A DNA stretch of 64,000 bases from Paenibacillus nuruki. Lineage in GTDB: Bacteria > Bacillota > Bacilli > Paenibacillales > Paenibacillaceae. The translations under genes and the position numbers were made by a program. The notes beneath the pieces were generated by a model, which ran no database searches, had not been told where the DNA came from, and saw only the letters and a program-made list of their open reading frames with translations. Positions within the stretch are counted from its first letter, which is position 1. Every line of letters starts with the position of its first letter. Of the stretch, positions 58,101-64,000 are shown in pieces. The stretch lies in contig NZ_MDER01000038.1 of assembly GCF_001721045.1 (NCBI RefSeq), forward strand, positions 124,001 through 188,000. The letters run 5' to 3'.

Positions 58101-61100
58101 GTACACGTCGATAGTTCTTTTGGGCGTATACTTCTTGCCAAGCAATATCCGCTCCTTGTACATACTGTTCAGCTAATTGCTCTACAGCAAATAAGGTATC
58201 GATAGTCCCTTGATATTTAGAAGCAGAAGTTTGAATCAATTCTACTTTTCCTGCAAAAATCCCCAGCGCTGTTATTCCTTGTTGATGAAGTTGGGTTAAC
58301 CGACTTAGGAGTTCGGTAGAAGACTGAGCTACGATAGCCACTCGATAATGTAAATGACTACGACCTGTATTAGCGGTATAACACACTTCATGTAAACGAT
58401 CAGACATCGCAGGAGATTGTAAACATTCCGTATATTGCTCAATCAATTGTTGAAGTGCCTTTTCGGTTCGTGCTGATAATGTCAAAATCAAAGGATCGGT
58501 ATTTATTTGTGTTCGATCCTGATCTTCAGATTCTATATATTCTTCAAGTATCATATGGCAATTGGTACCACTGAATCCGAACGAACTCAACCCTGAACGT
58601 CTTGGTATACCATCCATAGGTAGCCACGGTTGAAGCTTACGATTCACATAGACAGGCGATTGTTCAAAAGCAATCTGCTGATTCGGTGTACGGAAATGAA
58701 CCAATGGCGCAAGTTGTTGATGTTGTAACGACAAAACAGATTTAATGAGTCCTGCAATGCCTGCGGCTTCATAAAGATGACCAATATTACTTTTCACTGT
58801 ACTGATTGCGCAAAATTGTTTCCGTGAAGTATATGCTCGAAATGCACGACTGATGCCTTCGATTTCAACAGGATCACCTAAGCGAGTTCCTGTACCATGT
58901 GCTTCAATATAGCTAATCGTCTCGGGATCTATACCTGCATCCTCCCATGCTTGAGTAATCACTTCTGCTTGAGCCAACGCATTAGGCGCAGATATACCTA
59001 CTGTACTGCCATCCTGATTGATCGCACTTCCTTTGATCACTGCTAGAATATGATCGCCATCTATCTTCGCTTGTTCCAGAGACTTCAGAAACACCGCGCC
59101 TACGCCTTCTCCCCAACCTGTCCCATCTGAACTATCATCAAATGCACGAGCACGATCATCGGAAGATTCCATGCCTAGCCCTGCTTTTAATGGAAGCAAA
59201 ATCGTTTTCACTCCACCAGCCAAAGCCATTTCACATTCGCCGCTTTGAATTGCTTTGCATGCCATGTGTACAGCTACAAGAGAGGAAGAACAAGCTGTAT
59301 CAATAGTTACTGCCGGTCCTTTAAGATTGAGTAGATATGAGATACGACTTGGAATAATCGAAGATAGATTCCCTATCGCAAAATTAGAAATAGAAGCTGG
59401 TGTTACTTCACTAAGTAAACGCTCGTATTCAAAGCTTGTTTTGGAAAAACCAACGTATACGCCTACCTTACGACCTGATAATATAGTGCCACCGTAACCT
59501 GCATTTTCAATCGTGCTCCAGACAGTCTGTAGAAATAAACGTTGATTAGGATCCATCAATGAAGCTTCACGTGGAGTTAATTTAAAAAAGGAATAATCGA
59601 ACTTATCCACTTCATCCAAATAACCTCCATCTGCTAATTGCTGACTACGCCCCTCAGTATTCAATTGAGAAATAAAGAACTGTGCATCTGCTTGTCGTTG
59701 CTCGCTGTAACTCCCTACACAATCTTTGCCTTCCGCAATATTGCTCCAGAATTGTTCTAACGTTCTGGCTTGTGGGAATGTACCGTCCATTCCGATAATA
59801 GCAATATCTTTACTTGCGAGAGACGATGACATATTGGGTATAGACTTATGATCAGAAATATCTACTGACTCATCTCCATTTGCTAGATAATGAGCCAGTT
59901 TGGCTATGGTAGGATAGGAGAAAAAATCTGTGACTTCCACTTTCACATCGAATCGTTCTTCTAACTGATCTACGATTTGTACCATTTGTAATGAACTAAC
60001 ACCAATATCAAAGTAACTATCATGCACACCAATCGTATTTGTATTTAAAATATGCTGACAGATATCTACTAATTGGCGCTCCACTTCTGCTTGTTCTAGT
60101 GATGCGGATATAGAAGTGGGTAAAGATATCTCCGATAGCAAAGAATCTGGTACAGTAGCAGATTGTAACAAATCTGCTGGTAAAATAGTTTCCGCATCCT
60201 TTTGTTCTGGTATTTCTAATGTTTCTAATGGATGCAACAAAGGTTGTGTCATTACACTAGCAAATACACCATGTGCATAATCTTCTGCTAATTTAAAGCG
60301 TTGCACTTTACCACTGGTTGTTTTGGGAATACGACGAATAGGCAATACTTCATGAACTTGCCATCCACCACGATAATTGAGATGGCTTTTCAAACGTTGA
60401 GCAATAGGGGCAAAATCAATAGACTGCTTTACATGCATCACAAATACAATCATTCGATCTTGTTGAATGCTCTCATCATAGACTCCACATACGGCTACTT
60501 TGCCGAGTTCAATGCCTTCAACTTCTTCTGCCACTCGCTCTACATCATGAGGATACACATTCTGTCCATTCACAAAAATAATATCTTTGGCTCTACCAGT
60601 AATAGTCAATCGGCCTGCGCACATAAAACCTAGATCGCCTGTAATTAGCCAACCATCTGAAGTGATCACTTTAGCAGTAGCTACAGGATTATTGTAATAA
60701 CCACTGGTTACATTTTTTCCACGAATATGAATATGACCAATATGAAGATCGGGTATAGATTGATGATCTTGATTGCTGATACGTATTTCACAGTTTTCTA
60801 GCGCATATCCTACATCTGCAAAACTAATTCGATTCCGATCATTGTAAGCTACTTCAACAATAGCTTCTCCAATATTTAATTGATCTCGATGCAAATGGAT
60901 AGATATTAATTCTTCATGAATCGGTGGATGACTAACACCCACACTTGCTTCTGCCATCCCATATACAGCGATCATTGAAGATTTTTTTAAGTTATGTTTG
61001 CTCATCGTTTCTAGAAATAGATCTGCTAATTCAATAGAGATCGGTTCTGCTCCATTTTGAATCATTTCTATCGTAGAAAGATCCCAATTCTGTGCATTTT

Positions 61101-61932
61101 CAGGTTTGTATTGAGCAAGGAAAAATTTGTAGCCGAAGTTAGGAGAGCAAATATGTGTCACTTGGTGCTCTGAAGATTTTTTGAGCCAAAGGGTAGGACG
61201 TCTTATGAATAAAGCAGTAGGCATAATATATTGGGTTGCATTCGAAACGAGACAAGTTAGATGAAAAGCAATCAATCCCATATCATGAGTTAAAGGCATC
61301 CATCCGAGATAAGCTTTGTTTTCGCCTAATTGAGTACCGTGGGCAATATCGCGTGTATTATAAATTAAGTTTTCGTGGGTAAGCATGACCCCTTTAGGGT
61401 CACCTGTAGATCCTGAAGAGAATTGAATAAATGCGAGATCTTCCGCTTGCACTTTCGCAGGGATTCCTGGCGTAAGATTTTTATAGTCTAGCGCATCGAT
61501 AAATAATGTTTTATTGGCGATTTTCTTATAATCTTCACTTAATTCGTGTTGAACAGCATATTTTTCTAAATTTGAAAATGTTTTGGGGTCTGTGATCAGA
61601 TATGGATGATTTAACGTATTCCAAATTTTAAATAATTTCATTCGATGTTCTTCATTATTTCCAACCGTAACAGGTACAGGGATAATACCGCCTAGTAGAC
61701 AGCCCCAAAATATATTCAAAAAAGAACGATTATCTTCGACTTGCATCAGTAACTCATCGCCTGCAACCATTCCTGCTGCTTGAAGTTCTCTGAGCACCAG
61801 TAAAGATTCTTCTTTTAACTGGCGATACGATTGATATTCTTCTACCGTATCCGCTGTAATATAAGTAATCCCATGGGATGCCAACTGGGCTTGATCTTCA
61901 AAAGCATCCAATAATGTCAGATAGTGCTTCAT
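49120..61932 (-). CDS. Hybrid PKS-NRPS starter synthetase, mycosubtilin/iturin MycA/ItuA type
   Basis: Protein of 4270 residues that builds a beta-amino fatty acid and begins the peptide. Order: acyl-AMP ligase (about 10-580; FSSGSTGDPKG), ACP (Ser647 in GVSSL), ketosynthase (about 709-1130; Cys881 in DTACSSS, EAHGTGT, NIGHLYEAAG), ACP (Ser1372 in GLDSI), Gln/Ser-rich linker of about 150 residues, PLP aminotransferase (about 1560-2010; DEVITGFR, Lys1845 in YGKVIGGG), C (about 2030-2465; HHLIADG), A-domain stub (about 2465-2690), PCP (Ser2711), C (about 2760-3210; HHAIADG), A2 (about 3220-3735), PCP (Ser3748) and a decayed epimerase (about 3775-4240). There is no acyltransferase domain. The A2 code reads DILQMGMVWK (Gly). 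ATG overlaps the transacylase stop (ATGA). ItuA/MycA lack the stub and second module in this form. Confidence 0.93.
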   Translation of the reverse strand: MKHYLTLLDAFEDQAQLASHGITYITADTVEEYQSYRQLKEESLLVLRELQAAGMVAGDELLMQVEDNRSFLNIFWGCLLGGIIPVPVTVGNNEEHRMKLFKIWNTLNHPYLITDPKTFSNLEKYAVQHELSEDYKKIANKTLFIDALDYKNLTPGIPAKVQAEDLAFIQFSSGSTGDPKGVMLTHENLIYNTRDIAHGTQLGENKAYLGWMPLTHDMGLIAFHLTCLVSNATQYIMPTALFIRRPTLWLKKSSEHQVTHICSPNFGYKFFLAQYKPENAQNWDLSTIEMIQNGAEPISIELADLFLETMSKHNLKKSSMIAVYGMAEASVGVSHPPIHEELISIHLHRDQLNIGEAIVEVAYNDRNRISFADVGYALENCEIRISNQDHQSIPDLHIGHIHIRGKNVTSGYYNNPVATAKVITSDGWLITGDLGFMCAGRLTITGRAKDIIFVNGQNVYPHDVERVAEEVEGIELGKVAVCGVYDESIQQDRMIVFVMHVKQSIDFAPIAQRLKSHLNYRGGWQVHEVLPIRRIPKTTSGKVQRFKLAEDYAHGVFASVMTQPLLHPLETLEIPEQKDAETILPADLLQSATVPDSLLSEISLPTSISASLEQAEVERQLVDICQHILNTNTIGVHDSYFDIGVSSLQMVQIVDQLEERFDVKVEVTDFFSYPTIAKLAHYLANGDESVDISDHKSIPNMSSSLASKDIAIIGMDGTFPQARTLEQFWSNIAEGKDCVGSYSEQRQADAQFFISQLNTEGRSQQLADGGYLDEVDKFDYSFFKLTPREASLMDPNQRLFLQTVWSTIENAGYGGTILSGRKVGVYVGFSKTSFEYERLLSEVTPASISNFAIGNLSSIIPSRISYLLNLKGPAVTIDTACSSSLVAVHMACKAIQSGECEMALAGGVKTILLPLKAGLGMESSDDRARAFDDSSDGTGWGEGVGAVFLKSLEQAKIDGDHILAVIKGSAINQDGSTVGISAPNALAQAEVITQAWEDAGIDPETISYIEAHGTGTRLGDPVEIEGISRAFRAYTSRKQFCAISTVKSNIGHLYEAAGIAGLIKSVLSLQHQQLAPLVHFRTPNQQIAFEQSPVYVNRKLQPWLPMDGIPRRSGLSSFGFSGTNCHMILEEYIESEDQDRTQINTDPLILTLSARTEKALQQLIEQYTECLQSPAMSDRLHEVCYTANTGRSHLHYRVAIVAQSSTELLSRLTQLHQQGITALGIFAGKVELIQTSASKYQGTIDTLFAVEQLAEQYVQGADIAWQEVYAQKNYRRVPLPTYPFEQKRCWIEAPQQAVSLPLRSQEINSNTSHEVVSIQNHQESTMLMMKESKNAVKDVVRQTITQMISNVSQLTAEELEADTHFLEMGLDSINLSQVRHSIKDTFNLDIPMSEFFESLTNLNILTTYITDILPQQTIDTLMGTQHEVIVNTSSAHHEVSLEIEMSSANQTVTADIQHYTSQSNRTQSIPESEVNSSYSSVERIMAQQLQLMSYQLEVLNGQAVATIGSESSVVQEKAVTESIIVDQQQTSLTTISSQQPTIHPETKPFVAYKSLELQADHSLPVRQANHIQQLIEKYNQRTASTKEYTQQYRSVYANNRNIAGFRPLLKEMVYQIVSQRAEGSKLWDLDNNEYVDITMGFGVNFFGHNPSFIREKIEAELQQGMCVGPMSNMAGQVAEAITRMTGTERISLYNSGTEAIMVALRLARAATGRSKVVIFAGSYHGTFDGILALGSAGANKEHSTPLAPGILQHMVDDIVVLNYGTQQALDYIEANGHDLAAVLVEPVQSRRPDFQPKAFLQQIRELTRRSDTAFIFDEVITGFRIHSGGAQAIFDIKADLVTYGKVIGGGMPIGIVAGTTKYMDGVDGGTWSFGDESYPAHEHRRTFVAGTFCHHPLAMAAALAVLNRMEEEGPELQENLNVRTAQLASELNTFFEDGQLHMKVVHFGSLFRFVLKGDLELFYYHMLNKGIYIWEGRNCFLSTAHTEEDIARIVQAVKDSVQELRDGGFLPDLPTDPDDDPDQLSIPQPIDPSSANEKIIPLTADQKQLWFASSSGKMEAQSLHETAILQFHGELNMTLFKEAVHTVMQRHDALRTYMSHDGENQMVAPQMELLIPGFDFTMYDSTDKEQKMKSWLNEQQQLSFTMTSIEPLFRIQCLQMKKDEYIAVFTFHHLIADGWSIGVCIQELEQIYSALVHNKPVRLPESIPFQQYVLWQEEQLNHSKSREAVTYWNQYLKQSLPVMELPSIYRGTLLPSVQGGRHTVTLTEELAQQLRTTSIQLGTTLFVTLLTAFKYVLHRLTGQSTVTVGVPTAGQAHMEAYALVGNCVNLLPVITEVTQEMSFAEYTDQVKQKMKEIEQYQMYSFASLAERGIGHLPAIHTVFNMDRALPALHFEGLVTELVTHDIHYSKYELFLNVTPIGKELSIDMDYNADLFSKEVIEEWTIGFVTFLEKVVAHMEVPMMKHTLLSATALNKLDEYWISLADHQGQFPYVLDKYGQPALPGTIGELHVGQQHSTFTNSHDSKSNQSIPALQRTGQLVYWGIDQRIQYVGDTNRVQMIRGHQVYLEQLEKYMITTFSFQKCVVIPVITLSNTFDPYQLCAYLEMDQTHHQSYDLEYIRQQMSQQLPDYMQPRILIPMLSIPVLEDGQPDLQCLPDPLQQGITAIPLQSGILSVENESDTTYKLLQIWQDVLGIENIQRTDNFFQLGGDSLKATVILSRINKEFAIHIPLREMFNLQTISELVQYIEGGEHIIYLPIESVEPQAFYPVSSAQKRMYIMEQIGNGGLAYHVSGQLMIQGPLQTERLIKALQQVVARHESFRTSLEWDQDQVIQRVHPYLPIEIETLSIQEKELPEMRQAFVQPFQLNQSPLFRAQLLTWSDQNYALLVDMHHAIADGFSMAILLDELVHSYQGRWLPEVHVHYKDVVMWQQQQIAEGILQTQQAYWLNTLSGDLPVLNLPTDYIRPQTQQFAGHTLTFTIDNVLTDKLYTLAQQTGTTLYMVLLTAYEILLSKYCGQNDMIIGTPVAGRRHADTEAVIGMFVNTLALRLQPQPSQNFYQLLEEVKQVSLNAFEHQEYPFEELVEQLDSVRDLSRNPVFDTLFSLQNTGTNILRAGEVTFVPEEFNAGIAKLDLSLYMTEQKEQLDCTWEYATALFAQSTVEQLHRHFIHILQLAVDHNHLPLAEIDLMTDIEKQLVLHDFNHTAVQFPSNQTIHSQWEQQVRSLPDNIALVCNTQSITYNELNERANQLAHTLVQYGTGYDQLIGIMVDRSIEMVIGLLAILKSGSAYVPIDPEYPIGRIEYMLEHSEASILLTSRHLLKELNYTGTVLYLEDQASYHMNKTNVNLSVKPEHLAYVIYTSGSTGQPKGVMLQHRSVMNFVTGMKQVIPFTPDKVILSLTTMSFDIFVLETILPLLEGMQVVIGERHHQADPMELAKLIIDYRIDMMQMTPSRLQMLLNHEEGRQALHHVKDMMIGGESLPIQMLQQLQTIEGLRIFNMYGPTETTVWSTVKELTKASSISIGQPIANTELYIVDSAMRTQPLGVAGELCIAGEGLARGYWKQEDLTDEKFVDNPFTSGQRMYRTGDLARWKINGEIEFIGRIDYQVKVKGFRIELGEIENCLTAMEGIQEAVVVIKTNDQEEPVICAYVIQNTQQEYTGADLHQYVAQHLPYYAVPSHYTFIDQMPLTPNGKTDRKALPEPQEGYATHTEYVAPENDLEWLMAQIWQDILKRELVGVHDNFFMLGGDSIKAIQVIARLHEHNYTLDIKSLFEHPSIRGLSNIVQSSVLLVDQSLVTGEAILSPGQHAFLHQYSDISIPYYQSVWLRANERWEEKAVRTVIEKLLEHHDALRLGYIPVNNEFSEKTDKVNDQNKQMQGKWIYQTPDPSLFSLDILSLSSSPEQDHEYMQQEQKRIGQQIIPGTGPLIRLAIFHTNTSDYLFIALHELLIDQASWSILLKDLALGYSQYLADQPIQFVDKTIAYQTWNQQLEYQLITGNWQNQVRYWNQIPSDIQNNIPKLAQQANLRPMNQMSIKCSLEKTKQLMTDVHHVYGTHTSEILLAAFGQALQLAIYPNEQALLIDMKITGREMLFTEGQQTWDATRTIGHFNSLYPLVFNTTSEDLAVVLKQVKESVRQVPDQGMSYAMLRYMENELSEHYTPVSFHYRDVWNKEYLHFEAELLDHLAQVPSIHDLVCSTYIEEEQLNIKLNYNTERYTATAIELLLQHIERSLGSMIDHCMHKEERELTPTDVGAQDIDLEDFEDIQQFYENV
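49213..50610 (-). other. Decayed epimerase domain after the Gly module
   Basis: The fold-length epimerase has lost its active-site residues: HHxxxDG reads HELLIDQ (second His replaced by Glu3945, Gly by Gln), EGHGRE reads as KITGRE without the leading Glu, VGWF reads IGHF, and FNYLGQ reads FHYRDV. The intact epimerase in the next synthetase keeps all four. Racemisation is not needed if glycine is loaded. Confidence 0.85.
53862..54543 (-). other. Truncated adenylation domain in module 1
   Basis: Only about 225 residues separate the C domain from the PCP, against about 550 in the other modules. Core motifs A1 to A5 are absent. What remains are a GELHVG segment (A6), RTGQL for RTGDL (A7), a degraded A8 (GDTNRVQMIRGHQVYLEQLE) and DGQPDLQCLP where NGKIDRKALP is expected (catalytic Lys lost). 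The reading frame is open throughout. Confidence 0.9.
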
Positions 61933-63137
61933 GCCAATCCCCCTACAAGCTGATGTATTAAAACGTCTTGTTGACTTGGTTTTTCACCTTTTTTGGTACG
62001 CAATATTTCACTAAGACAACTAGCCGCCTTTTCACGAATATCCGCTGCATGTAAATCATTCGTATTGGAGAGCGACACTTCGCTTAACATTTGTTTGAGT
62101 CGTTGAATAGGTTGAATTACACCTAATTCATATTCTTCTTCATTCCAATTGCAGTTAGGTAAAGATATAGATTGAGCAAGACATTCCTTAAGCCAACCAT
62201 CTAAAGAATAATCTGTAATTAAGCGCTGTCTATCCTGATGTTTATCAAAAGCATAGCCGTGGGTCGTGGGAACAATATCCTCAGATAATCGTGTTAATAT
62301 ATTGCGTGGGCCGATTTCAATCGTTGTATGTACTCCCTCTGCTACCATGTATAACAGAGACTGTTGCCATTTGACTGCGCAAGTCATTTGATCTATTAAT
62401 CCTTGCCGAATATGTACATCACTTGTGTATGGTTGTGCTGTAACATTAGAAATAATAGGCCAGCGACTTTGTTGAAATGTTTGCGTATGTAAAAAAGTTG
62501 CCAGGCGATCTGCTGCCTGTTCCATCAAAATAGTATGAAAAGGACCACTCACAGATAATAAATTCATCTGTACCTGTTGCTGTTCAAGTGATCTGTTTAA
62601 CCTTTCCAGAGCCTGCGAGTGCCCTGCTACTACATGTTGAAGTCGAGAATTATAACAAGCAATCACGATAGGTTGTTCAGGTGTACTATGTTGTATACAT
62701 AACCGTTCTAATTCATCGAGGTCTATTCCTCGAATAGCGATCATGCTACCTGTACCATCTTTGGCAGTGTTCTCCATGAACTGACCACGTTGCTGAACAA
62801 GTCGTAATCCCTCTTGAAAAGATAAAGCCCCACTAGCAACCAGTGCTGAATATTCACCCAGGCTATGTCCGGCAGATAAAATAGGCTCTATTCCCACTTG
62901 GTGCATGTATGTTTGAAATGCGATCATACTCATCGTTAGTAACGCGGGCTGTGTGTAAGAAGTACGTGATAATTGTTCCATTTCGCCTGTAGAACATAAT
63001 GTGTACATATCATAGCCAAGTATGTCGCTGGCTTCTTCCATGATCTGTTTTGTATGAGAGTCATATTTGTATGTTTTCACGCCCATTCCTTTATACTGCG
63101 AGCCCTGCCCAGGAAATAATAAAGCAATACCACTCAT
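61929..63137 (-). CDS. Trans-acting malonyl-CoA:ACP transacylase (FenF/ItuD-like)
   Basis: FabD-type acyltransferase of 402 residues. The N-terminus reads ALLFPGQGSQYKGMG, the nucleophile elbow is GHSLGEYSALVASG (His91-Ser92), and the catalytic His follows in SGPFHTILM. A C-terminal extension of about 60 residues beyond the normal FabD end matches the size of FenF/ItuD, which load malonate in trans in mycosubtilin and iturin synthesis. The downstream ketosynthase has no acyltransferase of its own, so this protein is needed for its extension step. ATG at 63137 follows AGAGGAAAGGG; the in-frame extension to 63164 lacks a ribosome site. It is the first gene of the operon and overlaps the next by 4 bases. 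Confidence 0.92.
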   Translation of the reverse strand: MSGIALLFPGQGSQYKGMGVKTYKYDSHTKQIMEEASDILGYDMYTLCSTGEMEQLSRTSYTQPALLTMSMIAFQTYMHQVGIEPILSAGHSLGEYSALVASGALSFQEGLRLVQQRGQFMENTAKDGTGSMIAIRGIDLDELERLCIQHSTPEQPIVIACYNSRLQHVVAGHSQALERLNRSLEQQQVQMNLLSVSGPFHTILMEQAADRLATFLHTQTFQQSRWPIISNVTAQPYTSDVHIRQGLIDQMTCAVKWQQSLLYMVAEGVHTTIEIGPRNILTRLSEDIVPTTHGYAFDKHQDRQRLITDYSLDGWLKECLAQSISLPNCNWNEEEYELGVIQPIQRLKQMLSEVSLSNTNDLHAADIREKAASCLSEILRTKKGEKPSQQDVLIHQLVGGLA

Positions 63138-63176
63138 AACAAATCCCTTTCCTCTCTGTAGCACCCTATCTGTATC

Positions 63177-63206
63177 ATTATAGATGAGCCTTTTTGCAAA
63201 CAGTAA
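63177..63206 (-). promoter_or_regulatory. Sigma-A-like promoter of the lipopeptide operon
   Basis: A perfect TATAAT on the minus strand (63182-63177) has TTACTG 18 bases upstream (63206-63201). The start site would be near 63170, giving a leader of about 33 bases before the transacylase ATG. No Fur-like box is visible, so the lipopeptide is not obviously iron-controlled. Confidence 0.65.
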
Positions 63207-63211
63207 ACATA

Positions 63212-63248
63212 ACAGATAACGAGCTTTTTTAAATGACTCGCTATCTGT
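63212..63248 (-). terminator. Hairpin between Dab aminotransferase and lipopeptide operon
   Basis: ACAGATAACGAG pairs with CTCGCTATCTGT (one G-U pair) around a 13-base loop. The run after the stem is U-rich but interrupted on the minus strand; T's are better on the plus side. It may stop part of the aminotransferase transcript just before the operon promoter. Confidence 0.55.
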
Positions 63249-63268
63249 TTTTATTTTGAAATTATTTA

Positions 63269-64000
63269 TTATTCCATAACAGTAGCATAATCTTGTTGTT
63301 GGTAATCCGTTGTTTGATGATCTAAATACTCAATTAAAGATTGTTTGATGATATTACATCCCTGTTGTAGATATTCAGTTTCTATCGTTAGAGCAGGCAT
63401 CAATTTGATCACAGTATCATTACGACCTGCTCGCTCAATAATTAAGCCCAGTTCATAACAACGAGAAACCACGAATTTGGCGGCACCTTCTGCGTCTTTT
63501 AAACCACCAAGATCAATTCCCCAAATCAAACCAAGTCCACGAATTTCTATTGTAGAATGTAATATCGCTATCTCCTGATGTAAAAATGTATGAATCATTG
63601 CTTCTTTGCGTTTGACCACTTCTTCGAGATGAACAGACTCTCGATATTCCAAAGCTGCGGTTGCACCAATAAAAGCAAGTTGATTACCTCGGAAAGTACC
63701 ATTATGTTCACCTGGTTTCCAAATATCCAGATCAGGTTGAATAAGTAATAATGACATCGGTAATCCATATCCACTGATTGACTTGGATAACACAACAAGA
63801 TCGGGTTGTATACCTGCTCGTTCAAAAGAGAAGAATGAACCTGCTCGGCCACAACCTACTTGTATATCATCAACAATCATCAGAATTTCATGGCGCTTAC
63901 ATAACTCGCTTAAACGTTGTAGCCATTCAATAGGGGCAACAATCACGCCACCTTCAGCTTGTACCGTTTCCAAAATAATAGCAGCTGGCTTTTCTATGCC
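63269..64000 (-). CDS. Diaminobutyrate aminotransferase (EctB-like), 5' end cut by window
   Basis: C-terminal 243 residues of a class III PLP aminotransferase; the frame is open to the right edge (GIEKPAAIILETVQAEGG), so the gene begins outside. It contains IVDDIQVGCGRAG (cofactor Asp), VVLSKSISGYGLPM with the PLP lysine, IWKPGEHNGTFRGNQ and a C-terminal GLIIERAGRNDTVIKLMPALTI. These are closer to EctB-type Dab transaminases, which make Dab from aspartate semialdehyde and glutamate, than the siderophore-operon paralogue is. Placed 131 bases upstream of the lipopeptide operon, it would supply Dab for module 3. An ectoine operon is the alternative; ectA and ectC are not visible, and the downstream neighbour is not ectC. 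Confidence 0.88.
   Translation of the reverse strand, partial: GIEKPAAIILETVQAEGGVIVAPIEWLQRLSELCKRHEILMIVDDIQVGCGRAGSFFSFERAGIQPDLVVLSKSISGYGLPMSLLLIQPDLDIWKPGEHNGTFRGNQLAFIGATAALEYRESVHLEEVVKRKEAMIHTFLHQEIAILHSTIEIRGLGLIWGIDLGGLKDAEGAAKFVVSRCYELGLIIERAGRNDTVIKLMPALTIETEYLQQGCNIIKQSLIEYLDHQTTDYQQQDYATVME

Noticed and set aside
26000-61000. Many open frames of 60-130 codons on the plus strand inside the synthetase genes
   Set aside because: They overlap strongly conserved minus-strand domains, lack ribosome sites and show no recognisable domains.
34853-61932. Long internal repeats (Ser modules 4 and 5; Gly modules 2 and 6) as mobile or tandem repeats
   Set aside because: They are homologous NRPS domains with similar protein sequence but diverged DNA, explained by module duplication.
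26972-63137. Calling the cluster iturin or mycosubtilin
   Set aside because: Only the starter synthetase front and the transacylase fit. A-domain codes, the stub in module 1 and the missing thioesterase do not.
63269-63973. A complete short aminotransferase gene starting at a TTG at 63973
   Set aside because: The frame stays open to the right edge and the extra residues (GIEKPAAII) match the family, so this is a 5'-truncated gene.

Overview
The window looks like a Paenibacillus or close relative: AT-rich Firmicute codon use, strong AGGAGG ribosome sites, Fur-type boxes, an AraC/binding-protein fusion regulator and a giant iturin-style synthetase. This is inferred from gene content; there is no rRNA in view. 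Almost everything is on the minus strand. I see no tRNA, CRISPR array, transposase or insertion sequence.

Region 1 (1-16.98 kb) is an iron-siderophore locus. A FecBCD/FhuC-type importer (binding lipoprotein, two permeases, ATPase running off the left edge) sits beside an AraC regulator fused to a binding-protein domain. Next to them is a seven-gene biosynthesis operon, read in the order Dab aminotransferase, MFS exporter, then SbnC-, SbnF-, SbnG-, SbnH- and SbnE-like proteins. This is the staphyloferrin B enzyme set without sbnA/sbnB, which normally make L-2,3-diaminopropionate. A 2,4-diaminobutyrate (Dab) aminotransferase leads the operon instead, so a Dab-based staphyloferrin B analogue is predicted. 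Fur-like boxes precede the biosynthesis operon, the regulator and the binding protein.

Region 2 (17-25.7 kb) holds accessory metabolism: a GH31 alpha-glycosidase with a cre-like site and a divergent AraC regulator, a secreted GH16 beta-glucanase with three fascin-like repeats, and a quercetin 2,3-dioxygenase with an MFS pump and a divergent AraC regulator.

Region 3 (25.7-64 kb) is a hybrid PKS-NRPS lipopeptide operon of about 37 kb. It comprises a trans-acting malonyl transferase, a mycosubtilin/iturin-type starter synthetase (AL-ACP-KS-ACP-aminotransferase, making a beta-amino fatty acid), three further NRPSs and an MFS exporter. A second Dab aminotransferase, cut by the right edge, lies just upstream. 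Reading the adenylation codes by hand gives: beta-amino acyl - [module 1: A domain reduced to a stub, carrier intact] - Gly - Dab - D-Ser - Ser - Gly - hydrophobic/aromatic (code DAWMIGAICK) - Val. The Gly module carries a decayed epimerase. The last synthetase has no thioesterase and ends in a condensation-like domain. The assembly line therefore resembles iturin synthetases only at its front end; its peptide part and release mode are different and it is the best candidate here for an undescribed system. Both the siderophore and the lipopeptide appear to draw on Dab.
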